Source: Rhodanobacter ginsengisoli
GTDB taxonomy: Bacteria > Pseudomonadota > Gammaproteobacteria > Xanthomonadales > Rhodanobacteraceae
Assembly (NCBI RefSeq): GCF_042657065.1
Contig: NZ_JBHSNF010000003.1
Coordinates: forward strand, 496,001-560,000
DNA: 64,000 bases
Reading direction: 5' to 3'
Part shown: positions 51,101 through 58,931 of the stretch, piece by piece
Position numbering within the stretch: the first letter of the stretch is position 1
Layout: every line of letters starts with the position of its first letter
The notes under the pieces: generated by a model
The model's input: only the letters and a program-made list of their open reading frames with translations
What the model was told of the DNA's origin: nothing
Databases searched by the model: none
Translations under genes and position numbers: made by a program

Positions 51101-51762
51101 GCGTGGACGGCCTGGAGTTCAGCGTCAGCGACACCGGCCCGGGCATTCCGGAGGCGAGCCAGGCACGATTGTTCCAGCGCTTCGAGCAGGCCGACGGCCC
51201 GCAGCGGCGCGCCGGCAGCGGACTGGGTCTGGCGATCTGCCGCGAACTGGTGGACATGATGGGCGGCAGCATCGAGCTGGTCTCGCGGCTGGGCTACGGC
51301 AGCACGTTCCGGGTGCGCCTGCCGCTGGCCGAGCCGGTCGAGGTGCAAGCGATGCCGGCGGGCCCGGTGGCCAGCGGCAGCTACCGGCTGCTGCTGGTGG
51401 AGGACGACGGCATCGTGGCGGCGGTGATCCGCGGCCTGCTGGAACGCGAAGGCCACACGGTGGTGCATGTGCTGAACGGGCTGGCGGCACTGGCCGAGCT
51501 GGCGCATGCGAACTTCGATGCGGTGCTGCTGGATCTGGACTTGCCCGGGGTGGACGGGTTCCAGATCGCGCGGCTGATCCGCCAGCGCGAAGCGGCCGGC
51601 GAGCATCTGCCGACCGTGGCGGTGACCGCGCGCTCGGGCAGCGAGGACGAGGCGCGGGCCCGCGCGGCGGGCATGGACGGCTTCCTGCGCAAGCCGCTCA
51701 GTGGCGAGCAACTGGCCCGCGCGCTGGCACAGATCGTGGGTACCGCATCGACGCCGGCCTGA
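48169..51762 (+). CDS. Hybrid two-component sensor with beta-propeller sensor (copy 1)
   Basis: A 1197-residue hybrid sensor kinase. After a weakly hydrophobic N-terminus, residues about 45-700 are a series of regulator-propeller (reg_prop) repeats such as GLMWFGSAGGLIRYDG, NRIWVGGIAGGLARYD and GRLWIGEASGL. A Y_Y_Y domain (YRYRLTGFDSGWVDTG to RPLLIQVQAPPW) leads to one membrane helix. Then come a HisKA domain with His844 in LSHEIRTPM, an ATPase domain with NLANNALKFT, GPGIPE and GSGLGLAICRELV, and a receiver with Asp1122 in LLDLDLPGVDG. No DNA-binding output domain follows. The kinase-receiver half is protein-identical to copy 2 downstream. Confidence 0.9.
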   Translation: MLASFVLNAVLTIASSKVMMSGVAASKASVDASSVVATSPLTPQFRRFGIADGLPGGPVYTVAQDNHGLMWFGSAGGLIRYDGIDFKVFRHVVDDPQSLPFNAIYTLLVDRDNRIWVGGIAGGLARYDPSTGHFRHWEHDDGRPASLSDNEVWNIAQTADGTVWVATQAGLDRMRPDGSGFDHVPLQVEGTPAAAFGPVRALLAEPDGRLWIGAQSGLYLRRANGTQLRVPVDPAYHGDLHKIWALEGGSGEVRVALDGGLLVIGTDGVARPLPRPLLASARILSSARDRQGRLWIGEASGLVLDAGAGRLQPVHSHPLLPGGLPGSKIWHTAIDREGGLWITFEESSIAYLPPGWDGFTRFSHIPDDPGSLSSITGATIRLSHDGGLWVGGDDGWVDKLDVRTGHVQHVIAGIGGQVVELAEDTRGRLWIAVPGGLRLFDHGKLRSIDIARAHLSRPVLLTAADDGKVYVASWGEGIFVIDPDTLAITPVPIEGASTNDNLLLPAQFGMRAGKLWYASAAGLMRLDPRSGKLVFVPGIPPAEIRAFDFDADGVWVATAQLLEHYRYADGRATRDDVVDIGHARLASDLMAMRVDKQGGLWLFANPGLWRLDKSTHRLTSFGPEQGLSNTEFGAGISEMAADGTIFAPDNAGVVAFQPSHLRQPEEDHPLLPPSPLTLTNISIRRGGNEQILAPDERTVQLGWRDRDLRVDARLASYVNPATNHYRYRLTGFDSGWVDTGSRGEREFAGLGAGSYRLDVEAAGPNGQWSHLPRPLLIQVQAPPWTRWWAWLGYVLLTLALVGLVLLAWRRRLAQRHRMQLVEQQRQMAEAASAAKTQFLATLSHEIRTPMTGVMGMAELLLSTPLNPQQHDYTQAMQRSGGMLLKLLNDALDLARIEAGRLELELAPFDPRQLLEDVAQLEQGLAHAKGIRFVLEQADDLPARLIGDAVRIKQVLLNLANNALKFTEHGHVSLRAQRSVDGLEFSVSDTGPGIPEASQARLFQRFEQADGPQRRAGSGLGLAICRELVDMMGGSIELVSRLGYGSTFRVRLPLAEPVEVQAMPAGPVASGSYRLLLVEDDGIVAAVIRGLLEREGHTVVHVLNGLAALAELAHANFDAVLLDLDLPGVDGFQIARLIRQREAAGEHLPTVAVTARSGSEDEARARAAGMDGFLRKPLSGEQLARALAQIVGTASTPA
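50620..51716 (+). repeat. 1,097-base repeat unit, copy 1 (kinase-receiver half)
   Basis: This stretch equals 54373-55469 (offset 3,753 bases) except for about four bases I can spot, all silent, so the encoded proteins are identical from the MQLVEQQRQ start to GEQLA. Outside it, identity falls away quickly. A recent gene-conversion or duplication tract. Confidence 0.9.
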
Positions 51763-51960
51763 GTGGCGCGCGCTGGCTGGCGCAGGCATGACGCCGACCG
51801 GCGGGATGGATCCCGGGACCGTCCGCTCGCGCCGGCAGGGGGGATTTGGCATCATCGGGGTCACGGGACCGCCGCCGGCATGTGCCTGGTCCGCTGGATC
51901 ATCGATCCATCACGGCCTGGTGCAGGCAGTCATCGACGGCCCGCAGGGGAGCACGATTTG

Positions 51961-54900
51961 ATGCTTTCAGCTGTATTGCTGGGAATGACCCTGGGCCTGG
52001 GCGCGCCCGCCGGGGGTGCGCCCGTTCCGCTGCCCGTGGTGACGGCGTCGCCCTTCAGCCGGCTGCCGACCCCGCAATTCCGTCGCTACGGCATCGCCGA
52101 CGGCTTGCCCAGCAGCGCCGTCTATGCGGTCGTGCAGGATCGCGATGGAGCCATGTGGTTCGCCACCAAGGGGGGCATCGCGCGCTACGACGGCGTCGAC
52201 TTCACGGTCTTTCGCCATGTCGCCAACGATCCCGACTCGCTGTACGACAACGGCATCGCCTCGTTGCTGTTCGATCGCGACGGCCGGCTCTGGGCCGGTG
52301 GGCTGGAGGCGGGGCTGAATCGTTACGACGCGGCCAGCGGCAAGTTCCTGCACTGGCAGCACGATCCGCACGACCCGTCCAGCCTGAGCAGCGACAAGGT
52401 CTGGACGATCGCGCAGGATGTCGACGGCAGCCTCCTGGTCGGCACGGTTCACGGGCTGGATCGGCTGCTGCCGGACGGCCATGGTTTCGCCCATGTGGCC
52501 AATCCGCTGCTGGGACCGGACCCTGCCGCGTTCGGCCTGGTCGCGGCGCTGTACGTGGATGCGCAACGGCAGTTGTGGATCGGCAGTAGCCGCGGCCTGT
52601 TCCGCCGCGACGCCGACGGGCACATGCACAAGGTGTCGCAACTGGACAGCAGCGTACCGATCGACGCCTGGCATATCGACGGCGAGGGTGACGAGGTACG
52701 CATCGCCAGCACACGCGGTTTGTTGCTGGTCGGCAAGGACGATATCGCGCGGCCGTTCGGGGTCGGCGTGATCCCGTCCGGCAATGTGCTGAGCAGCGTG
52801 CGCGACGCGGCCGGACGCCTGTGGGTCGGCGCCCAGCAGGGTCTGTTCCTGCAACGCTCGCCGGGTGGACCGATGATGCCGGTGACCGATCAGCCCGTGC
52901 TGCGCGGGGATCTGCCGGGCACCTGGGTGTGGTCGATGCTGGTCGACCATGAGGGCGGGCTGTGGGTGGGCCTGCTGGATGGCGGCGTGGCGTACCTGGC
53001 GCCGGGCTGGAACGACACCAGCCGGTTCACTCACATTCCCGACGATCCGGCCAGCCTGCGCGATTCGATCGTCACCGCGATGGCGCGCGGTCACGATGGC
53101 CGGGTCTGGGTCGGCGAACGTGGCGGTCGGGTCGACAAGCTCGATCCGCTGACCGGCAAGGTCGAGCACGTGTTGTCCGGCCTGGGCGGCGACGTGCTGG
53201 GAATGACCCAGGACGCGCGCGACCGCTTGTGGATTGCGGTACGCGGCGGCCTCTATCGCTATGAACGGGGCAAGCCATCGGTGCGGGTCGATCCGGGCCA
53301 CCGCTGGTTGAAGCATCCGCTGGAGGTGGAGCTGGGGCCGGATGACCGGATGTATGCGCGCACCTTCGGCGAGGGCCTGTTCCGGGTCGACCAGGAAACG
53401 CTGGCGGTCAGTCGGGTGCCGATGGAGCAAACCAACCAGCGGGTGTTGTGGGGCAGCCAGCTGACCCTGCATGACGGCAGCTTCTGGTACGCCAGCGATG
53501 GCGGCATGCTGCGGCTGGACACGCAGCATGATCGCTTCGAGGCGATCGCCGGGGTATCCAACGATCGCGCCGTGAATGCGTTCGATTTCACCGCCCACGG
53601 CTTGTGGATGGTGCGCCCCGACGGGCTGGAGCATTACCACTACCACGGCGATGGTCTGCTGCTCGACCGCACTGTCGGTGCGGCGCAGGGCTGGCCGTCG
53701 ATCAACGTCGTCGATATGCGGGTGGATGCGCGGCAGCGGGTGTGGTTGCTGGGGCACGACGGCCTGTGGTGCTTCGATCCCGTGCGGGGCCGGTTCCGTT
53801 CGTTCGGACTGCAGGATGGCCTGGCCAATGGTGAGTTTTCCCGCGGCTTCGCCTTGATGCCCGACGGCAACATGTACGCGCCCACGCTGGGCGGGGTGGT
53901 GGGTTTCGATCCCGACCGGATTCGCGAGCGCAGCGGAAGGCCGCCGCTGGCGATCACCCGGGTCAGCGTGCGTCGCCACGGCAAGCTGCAGCCTTTGCCG
54001 GCCGGCCAGACGTCGATCGAACTGGGCTGGCGGGAGCGCGGCTTCGACGTCACGGCGCGGCTGTTTTCCTACGTGGATCCGGCCGCGAATCGTTATCGCT
54101 TCAAGCTGCGGGGCTTCGACACCAGTTGGGTGGATGCCGGCAATCATGGCGAGCGCGAGTTCGCCGGCCTCGGTGCGGGCAGCTATCGGCTGGACGTGGA
54201 GGCGGCCGGCCCGAACGGGCAATGGTCGCACCTGCCGCGGCCCTTGCTGATCCAGGTGCAGGCGCCGCCATGGGCGCGCTGGTGGGCGTGGCTGGGCTAT
54301 GTGCTGCTGACCGTGGCCTTCGTCGGCCTGATCCTGCAGGGCTGGCGTCGGCGACTGGCGCGGCAGCACCACATGCAGCTGGTCGAGCAGCAGCGGCAGA
54401 TGGCCGAGGCGGCGAGTGCGGCGAAGACGCAGTTCCTGGCCACGCTGAGCCACGAGATCCGCACCCCGATGACCGGGGTGATGGGGATGGCCGAGCTGCT
54501 GCTGAGCACACCGCTGAATCCGCAGCAGCACGACTACACCCAGGCCATGCAGCGTTCCGGCGGGATGCTGCTGAAACTACTCAACGACGCGCTGGACCTG
54601 GCCCGGATCGAGGCGGGCCGGCTGGAGCTGGAGCTGGCACCGTTCGATCCGCGGCAACTGCTCGAGGACGTGGCGCAACTGGAGCAGGGACTGGCGCATG
54701 CCAAGGGCATCCGCTTCGTGCTGGAGCAGGCCGACGACCTGCCGGCGCGGCTGATCGGCGATGCGGTACGGATCAAGCAGGTGCTGCTGAACCTGGCCAA
54801 CAACGCGCTGAAGTTCACCGAGCACGGCCACGTGAGCCTACGCGCGCAGCGCAGCGTGGACGGCCTGGAGTTCAGCGTCAGCGACACCGGCCCGGGCATT

Positions 54901-55527
54901 CCGGAGGCGAGCCAGGCACGATTGTTCCAGCGCTTCGAGCAGGCCGACGGCCCGCAGCGGCGCGCCGGCAGCGGACTGGGTCTGGCGATCTGCCGCGAAC
55001 TGGTGGACATGATGGGCGGCAGCATCGAGCTGGTCTCGCGGCTGGGCTACGGCAGCACGTTCCGGGTGCGCCTGCCGCTGGCCGAGCCGGTCGAGGTGCA
55101 AGCGATGCCGGCGGGCCCGGTGGCCAGCGGCAGCTACCGGCTGCTGCTGGTGGAGGACGACGGCATCGTGGCGGCGGTGATCCGCGGCCTGCTGGAACGC
55201 GAAGGCCACACGGTGGTGCATGTGCTGAACGGGCTGGCGGCACTGGCCGAGCTGGCGCATGCGAACTTCGATGCGGTGCTGCTGGATCTGGACTTGCCCG
55301 GGGTGGACGGGTTCCAGATCGCGCGGCTGATCCGCCAGCGCGAAGCGGCCGGCGAGCATCTGCCGACCGTGGCGGTGACCGCGCGCTCGGGCAGCGAGGA
55401 CGAGGCGCGGGCCCGCGCGGCGGGCATGGACGGCTTCCTGCGCAAGCCGCTCAGTGGCGAGCAACTGGCCAGCGTGCTGGCGCGGATCGTGGGCACGGCG
55501 GCACCGGCCACGGCCGATCCGGCCTGA
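51961..55527 (+). CDS. Hybrid two-component sensor with beta-propeller sensor (copy 2)
   Basis: A 1188-residue paralogue of the preceding gene with the same order: signal-like hydrophobic start (MLSAVLLGMTLGLGAPAGG), propeller repeats (AMWFATKGGIARYDG, GRLWAGGLEAGLNRYD, GLWVGLLDGGVAYL), Y_Y_Y domain, one membrane helix, HisKA with His831, ATPase and receiver with Asp1109. The sensor half has diverged clearly from copy 1 although repeats align; the C-terminal half is identical in protein over about 365 residues. The ATG at 51961 is used because GGGGAG stands 9 bases before it; a frame open upstream to 51763 has no homology there. Confidence 0.9.
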   Translation: MLSAVLLGMTLGLGAPAGGAPVPLPVVTASPFSRLPTPQFRRYGIADGLPSSAVYAVVQDRDGAMWFATKGGIARYDGVDFTVFRHVANDPDSLYDNGIASLLFDRDGRLWAGGLEAGLNRYDAASGKFLHWQHDPHDPSSLSSDKVWTIAQDVDGSLLVGTVHGLDRLLPDGHGFAHVANPLLGPDPAAFGLVAALYVDAQRQLWIGSSRGLFRRDADGHMHKVSQLDSSVPIDAWHIDGEGDEVRIASTRGLLLVGKDDIARPFGVGVIPSGNVLSSVRDAAGRLWVGAQQGLFLQRSPGGPMMPVTDQPVLRGDLPGTWVWSMLVDHEGGLWVGLLDGGVAYLAPGWNDTSRFTHIPDDPASLRDSIVTAMARGHDGRVWVGERGGRVDKLDPLTGKVEHVLSGLGGDVLGMTQDARDRLWIAVRGGLYRYERGKPSVRVDPGHRWLKHPLEVELGPDDRMYARTFGEGLFRVDQETLAVSRVPMEQTNQRVLWGSQLTLHDGSFWYASDGGMLRLDTQHDRFEAIAGVSNDRAVNAFDFTAHGLWMVRPDGLEHYHYHGDGLLLDRTVGAAQGWPSINVVDMRVDARQRVWLLGHDGLWCFDPVRGRFRSFGLQDGLANGEFSRGFALMPDGNMYAPTLGGVVGFDPDRIRERSGRPPLAITRVSVRRHGKLQPLPAGQTSIELGWRERGFDVTARLFSYVDPAANRYRFKLRGFDTSWVDAGNHGEREFAGLGAGSYRLDVEAAGPNGQWSHLPRPLLIQVQAPPWARWWAWLGYVLLTVAFVGLILQGWRRRLARQHHMQLVEQQRQMAEAASAAKTQFLATLSHEIRTPMTGVMGMAELLLSTPLNPQQHDYTQAMQRSGGMLLKLLNDALDLARIEAGRLELELAPFDPRQLLEDVAQLEQGLAHAKGIRFVLEQADDLPARLIGDAVRIKQVLLNLANNALKFTEHGHVSLRAQRSVDGLEFSVSDTGPGIPEASQARLFQRFEQADGPQRRAGSGLGLAICRELVDMMGGSIELVSRLGYGSTFRVRLPLAEPVEVQAMPAGPVASGSYRLLLVEDDGIVAAVIRGLLEREGHTVVHVLNGLAALAELAHANFDAVLLDLDLPGVDGFQIARLIRQREAAGEHLPTVAVTARSGSEDEARARAAGMDGFLRKPLSGEQLASVLARIVGTAAPATADPA
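54373..55469 (+). repeat. 1,097-base repeat unit, copy 2 (kinase-receiver half)
   Basis: The downstream copy of the tract at 50620-51716. Differences seen: ACG/ACA and CTG/CTA codons near the phospho-accepting His region, plus GCA/GCG and GAC/GAT codons further on, all synonymous. The last residues of the two genes differ (a four-residue longer tail in copy 2). Confidence 0.9.
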
Positions 55528-55528
55528 A

Positions 55529-55951
55529 CTACATGTCGTTCTTGTGCAGCTCGAAGCCCAGCCGCTGGTATTCGCGCCAGCGCACGCGCGAACCGTCGCG
55601 CTCGGCCGGGTCGGCTGCCACCACTTCCAGCACGCGCTGGTAACGGCCACCAGGGCAGGTCTCGCGCAGGTTGATCAGCAAGGGACGCTCCTCGGTGTCG
55701 ACACCGGGCGGCACGATCAGCACGGCGGTGTCCGCGTCGTCGTCGTCACCGGCCAGCTGATGCGGAATCATCGCGTCGTCGTCGAACGCCCACAGCAGCT
55801 CGTCCAGCGCGTGGGCCTGTTCGTGATCGCGGGTCAGGATCAGCGTCGGCTGCTGCGCCGCGAACGCCTTCTTCGCCAGTTCGCAGACCAGCAGCAGGGG
55901 CTGCTCGCGAAAGCGCGGCTTGTCGATCAGGTAGAAGTCGGCTCGGGGCAT
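55529..55951 (-). CDS. holC: DNA polymerase III chi subunit
   Basis: A 140-residue protein of the HolC family, which binds psi and SSB in the clamp-loader complex. It shows MPRADFYLIDKPRFREQPLLLVCELAKKAFAAQQ, LDELLWAFDDDAMIPHQLAG, VLIVPPG and RRYxRL-type ending WREYQRLGFELHKNDM. The normal length and the position after pepA (pepA-holC, as in many gammaproteobacteria) support it. Its first 18 codons are repeated upstream (see repeat at 55897). It converges on the sensor gene with one base between the stops. Confidence 0.9.
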   Translation of the reverse strand: MPRADFYLIDKPRFREQPLLLVCELAKKAFAAQQPTLILTRDHEQAHALDELLWAFDDDAMIPHQLAGDDDDADTAVLIVPPGVDTEERPLLINLRETCPGGRYQRVLEVVAADPAERDGSRVRWREYQRLGFELHKNDM

Positions 55952-56157
55952 AGGGCGAGGAACGAGTGGAGAGGAGTGAGAAAAGAGTGAGAAACGAGTG
56001 TAACGGCACGATGCCGACTATTTTCTCACTCCTCCGCACTCACCGCTGGTTCAAAGGGGTTGCTCGCGAAAGCGCAGCTTGTCGATCAGGTAGAAGTCGA
56101 CTCGGGGCATAGGGCGAGGAACGAGTGGAGAGGAGTGAGAAAAGAGTGAGAAACGAG
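55897..56157. repeat. Direct repeat of the holC 5' end (102 bases, two copies)
   Basis: Bases 55897-55998 and 56056-56157 are identical except for three positions, 159 bases apart. The left copy is the first 18 codons and start region of holC plus upstream; the right copy stands alone in the pepA-holC gap with no continuing frame. The right copy also carries a start codon with the same leader. Confidence 0.9.
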
Positions 56158-56234
56158 AGGAGGAGCGGGAGTGATGCAAGTTGGCGGCAGATACCTGCTC
56201 CTGCTCACTCCTCACTCCTCTTCACTCACTTCTC
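55966..56234. repeat. Cluster of GAGTGAGAA-type inverted repeats between pepA and holC
   Basis: GAGGAGTGAGAAAA (55971-55984) pairs perfectly with TTTTCTCACTCCTC (56021-56034), and a smaller stem CGGCA-CGA-TGCCG lies within. The second half has GAGGAGTGAG (56130-56139) facing CTCACTCCTC (56204-56213 and again at 56211-56220). The same word family occurs after rimI at 43421. It fills most of the 275-base gap; no gene is present in it. Confidence 0.8.
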
Positions 56235-57716
56235 GCTCTGATCGAGTAGCCACTGCGCCAGCAAGGCCACCGGGCGACCGGTGGCCAGGCCCTTGCGGCC
56301 CTCGTCCCAGCCGGTGCCGGCGATGTCCAGGTGGGCCCAGCGCTGGCCGTCGGTGAAGCGCGACAGGAAGCAGGCGGCGGTGATCGCGCCGGCGCTCTTG
56401 CCGCCGATGTTGGCCACGTCGGCAAAGCCGGAGTCGAGCTGGGCCTGGTAGTCGTCCCACAGCGGCAGACGCCAGGCGCGGTCGAGGGTTTCCTCACCGG
56501 CGGCCAGCAGCTCGGCGGCGAGGTCGTCGTGCTTGCTCATCAGGCCGGTGGCATGCTTGCCCAGCGCGATCACGCAGGCGCCGGTGAGCGTGGCCGTGTC
56601 GATCATCGCCTTCGGCTGGAAGGTCTGGGCGGTCCAGGTCAGTGCATCGCACAGGATCAGCCGGCCTTCGGCGTCGGTGTTCAACACCTCGATGGTCAGG
56701 CCGGACAGGCTGGTCAACACGTCGCCCGGACGGTAGCTGTCGCCGTCGGGCATGTTCTCGACGGACGGCACCACGCAGACCAGGTTGAGCTCGAGGCCCA
56801 TCTTCGCGACGGCGACGAATGCACCGAGCACGCCGGCCGCGCCGCCCATGTCGAACTTCATCTCCTCCATGCCGGCACCGGGCTTCAGGCTGATGCCGCC
56901 GGAATCGAAGGTGACTCCCTTGCCGACGAACGCATACGGCTTGTCGCCGGTCTTGCCGCCGTTGTACTCGAGCACCACCAGCTTGGGCTTGTTGACCGAA
57001 CCGCGGGCAACCGCCAGCAGCGAGCCGAAGCCGAGTTTTTCCATCTCGACATGATCGAGCACACGGCAGCTGACCTTGTCCTGGGTGTCGGCGAAGCTCT
57101 GCGCCTGGCTCGCGATGTAGGCCGGATTGCAGATGTTCGGCGGCAGGTTCGCCAACTCGCGGGCGAATTGCACGCCCTCGGCGATCGCGCGGGCCTGGTC
57201 GAGGCCGGCCTGGCTGTCGTCGCCGGCGACGAAGGTGATCGCGGCCAGTTCCGGCTGCTTGCTCTTGTCGCGCGGCTTGAACGTGGCGGTATAGCGGTAG
57301 CTGGCATGGTCGCTGGCCAGCGCCGCGATACGCACGCGCCAGGCGCTGTCGCGACCCGGCACATCCACTTCGGTCAGATGGGACACCGCGTCGGCGACGG
57401 GCAGGCGGCCGAGCGCGCGGGCCGCTTCGAGGCAGACTTTCTGGAAGCGTGCGCCATCGAACGATTTCTGCGCGCCCAGGCCCATCACCAGCACGCGCCT
57501 GGCCGTGATGCCGGCCGGTGCGAACAGCAGCGTGCTGCTGCCGGCCTTGCCGCTGATGTCGCCGCTCTCGACCTGGCGCTTGATCAGCCCGTCGGTAGCG
57601 CTGTCGACCCGCGCGGCGGCACTGGTCAATACGCCCTGTTCGTACACGCCCACCACCACGCATGCGCTGTCAACGGTTTCGGGAGCGGTGGTGCCGAGGC
57701 TGAACTGGAGTGTCAT
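56226..57716 (-). CDS. pepA: Leucyl aminopeptidase
   Basis: A 496-residue M17 aminopeptidase with two metal ions. The C-terminal catalytic domain has the NTDAEGRL signature (VLNTDAEGRLILCDALTW), VGKGVTFDSGGISLKPGAGMEEMKFDMGGAAGVLGA with the metal-ligand lysine and aspartates, and IDTATLTGACVIALGKHATGLM; the N-terminal domain is Ala-rich. It removes N-terminal residues in peptide turnover, and in E. coli also acts as a DNA-binding regulator. The ATG at 57716 is chosen by family length. It is divergent from lptF (99 bases between starts). Confidence 0.94.
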   Translation of the reverse strand: MTLQFSLGTTAPETVDSACVVVGVYEQGVLTSAAARVDSATDGLIKRQVESGDISGKAGSSTLLFAPAGITARRVLVMGLGAQKSFDGARFQKVCLEAARALGRLPVADAVSHLTEVDVPGRDSAWRVRIAALASDHASYRYTATFKPRDKSKQPELAAITFVAGDDSQAGLDQARAIAEGVQFARELANLPPNICNPAYIASQAQSFADTQDKVSCRVLDHVEMEKLGFGSLLAVARGSVNKPKLVVLEYNGGKTGDKPYAFVGKGVTFDSGGISLKPGAGMEEMKFDMGGAAGVLGAFVAVAKMGLELNLVCVVPSVENMPDGDSYRPGDVLTSLSGLTIEVLNTDAEGRLILCDALTWTAQTFQPKAMIDTATLTGACVIALGKHATGLMSKHDDLAAELLAAGEETLDRAWRLPLWDDYQAQLDSGFADVANIGGKSAGAITAACFLSRFTDGQRWAHLDIAGTGWDEGRKGLATGRPVALLAQWLLDQSEK

Positions 57717-57815
57717 CGCGATGGTTCCTGCATGGGCCCGGCGATGGCCGGACAGGCTAGACTTGTGGTTTGCCGGTCCGGATCGGGCTGGCGGGTAAGC
57801 GGACAAGTTTATCGC

Positions 57816-58931
57816 ATGCTGAGTATCCTCGACCGCTATTTCCTGCGCGAGCTGGCGCAGACCGTGGCCGCCACCGTGGCGGTGCTGCTGGTAATCGTTG
57901 CCGGCAGTGCGTTTGCCAAGGTGCTGCAGCAGGTCGCCAACGGCAGTTTTCCACCCAGCGTGATGTTCCAGGTGCTTGGTCTGCGCACGCTCGATGGCCT
58001 GACCAACCTGATGCCGCTGGCCAGTTTCATCGGCGTGCTGATGGGCCTGGGCCGGATGTATCGCGAGAGCGAGATGCACGTGCTGGCCTCCTCGGGCATG
58101 GGCCCGCGCGGCCTGTTGCGGCCGGTATTGATCCTGGGCGCGGTACTGGTTTCGATCACGGCCGTGGTTTCGCTGTGGCTGGGGCCATGGGCGGTGCGCA
58201 CCAGCGACGCGATGGTGGCCGCGGCGAACCGGTCGGTGATCGCGGCCGGACTGGATGCCGGTCGATTCACGAGCCTGCCGGGCAAGGGCGGCATCATCTT
58301 CGTCGACAGCATGAATCGCGAGGGCAACCGGCTGGGACGCACCTTCGTGGCGACCCAGCGCAGCAGCAAGGACGGTCACCCGCATCTGAAAGTGGTCAGC
58401 GCGCGCAGTGGCGAGCTGTATCAGGAAAGCGATGGCAATGGCCGCTTCATCGCGTTCAAGGATGGCTGGCAATACGACATCCCGCTGGGTGCCGACGACT
58501 GGCGGCAGATGCAGTACCAGCGCAACGACACCTCGCTGTCCAGCGTGCAGGCCGATGACGACGACGATCCGGCGCATTCGAAGGGCAGCTGGACGCTGGC
58601 CCGTTCCGACGATCCGACCGACCGGGCCGAGTTCGCCTGGCGCGCCAACGCGCCGCCGCTGACCCTGGTGCTGTTGCTGCTGGCGTTGCCGCTGTCGCGG
58701 CAGAGCCCGCGCGAGCCGAAGTACGGTCGCCTGCTGCTGGCGGTGGTCAGCTTCTATCTCTACTACCTGCTGCTGGCGCTCGGTCGTGCGCAGATCGGCA
58801 AGGGCCACTGGCACAGCGAGGCGCCGCTGTGGGCGCTGCACGCGCTGGTGCTGGCGCTGGCCGGCTGGATGCTGTGGAAGCAGTATTCGCCGCGCAGGTC
58901 GCGCAAGCCGGCGACCGGTGCCGCGGCATGA
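57816..58931 (+). CDS. lptF: LPS export ABC transporter permease LptF
   Basis: A 371-residue permease of the lipopolysaccharide export complex LptB2FG. It starts LSILDRYFLRELAQTVAATVAVLLVIVAGSAFAKVLQQ and has LMPLASFIGVLMGLGRMYRESEMHVLASSGMG with the coupling helix, a periplasmic beta-jellyroll domain (about residues 135-265) and C-terminal helices with LALPLSRQSPREPKYGRLLLAVVSFYLYYLLLALGR. It ends in an ATGA overlap with lptG. Essential in gram-negative outer-membrane biogenesis. Confidence 0.94.
   Translation: MLSILDRYFLRELAQTVAATVAVLLVIVAGSAFAKVLQQVANGSFPPSVMFQVLGLRTLDGLTNLMPLASFIGVLMGLGRMYRESEMHVLASSGMGPRGLLRPVLILGAVLVSITAVVSLWLGPWAVRTSDAMVAAANRSVIAAGLDAGRFTSLPGKGGIIFVDSMNREGNRLGRTFVATQRSSKDGHPHLKVVSARSGELYQESDGNGRFIAFKDGWQYDIPLGADDWRQMQYQRNDTSLSSVQADDDDDPAHSKGSWTLARSDDPTDRAEFAWRANAPPLTLVLLLLALPLSRQSPREPKYGRLLLAVVSFYLYYLLLALGRAQIGKGHWHSEAPLWALHALVLALAGWMLWKQYSPRRSRKPATGAAA

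Noticed and set aside
51763..51960. N-terminal extension of the second hybrid sensor
   Set aside because: The frame is open from 51763 but begins without an alignable segment. The ATG at 51961 has GGGGAG upstream and starts a signal-like segment.
51967..54531. Very long minus-strand open frame opposite the second hybrid sensor (about 854 codons)
   Set aside because: High GC and codon-position bias keep the antisense frame open. It has no domain, and the plus-strand frame has clear kinase and propeller motifs.
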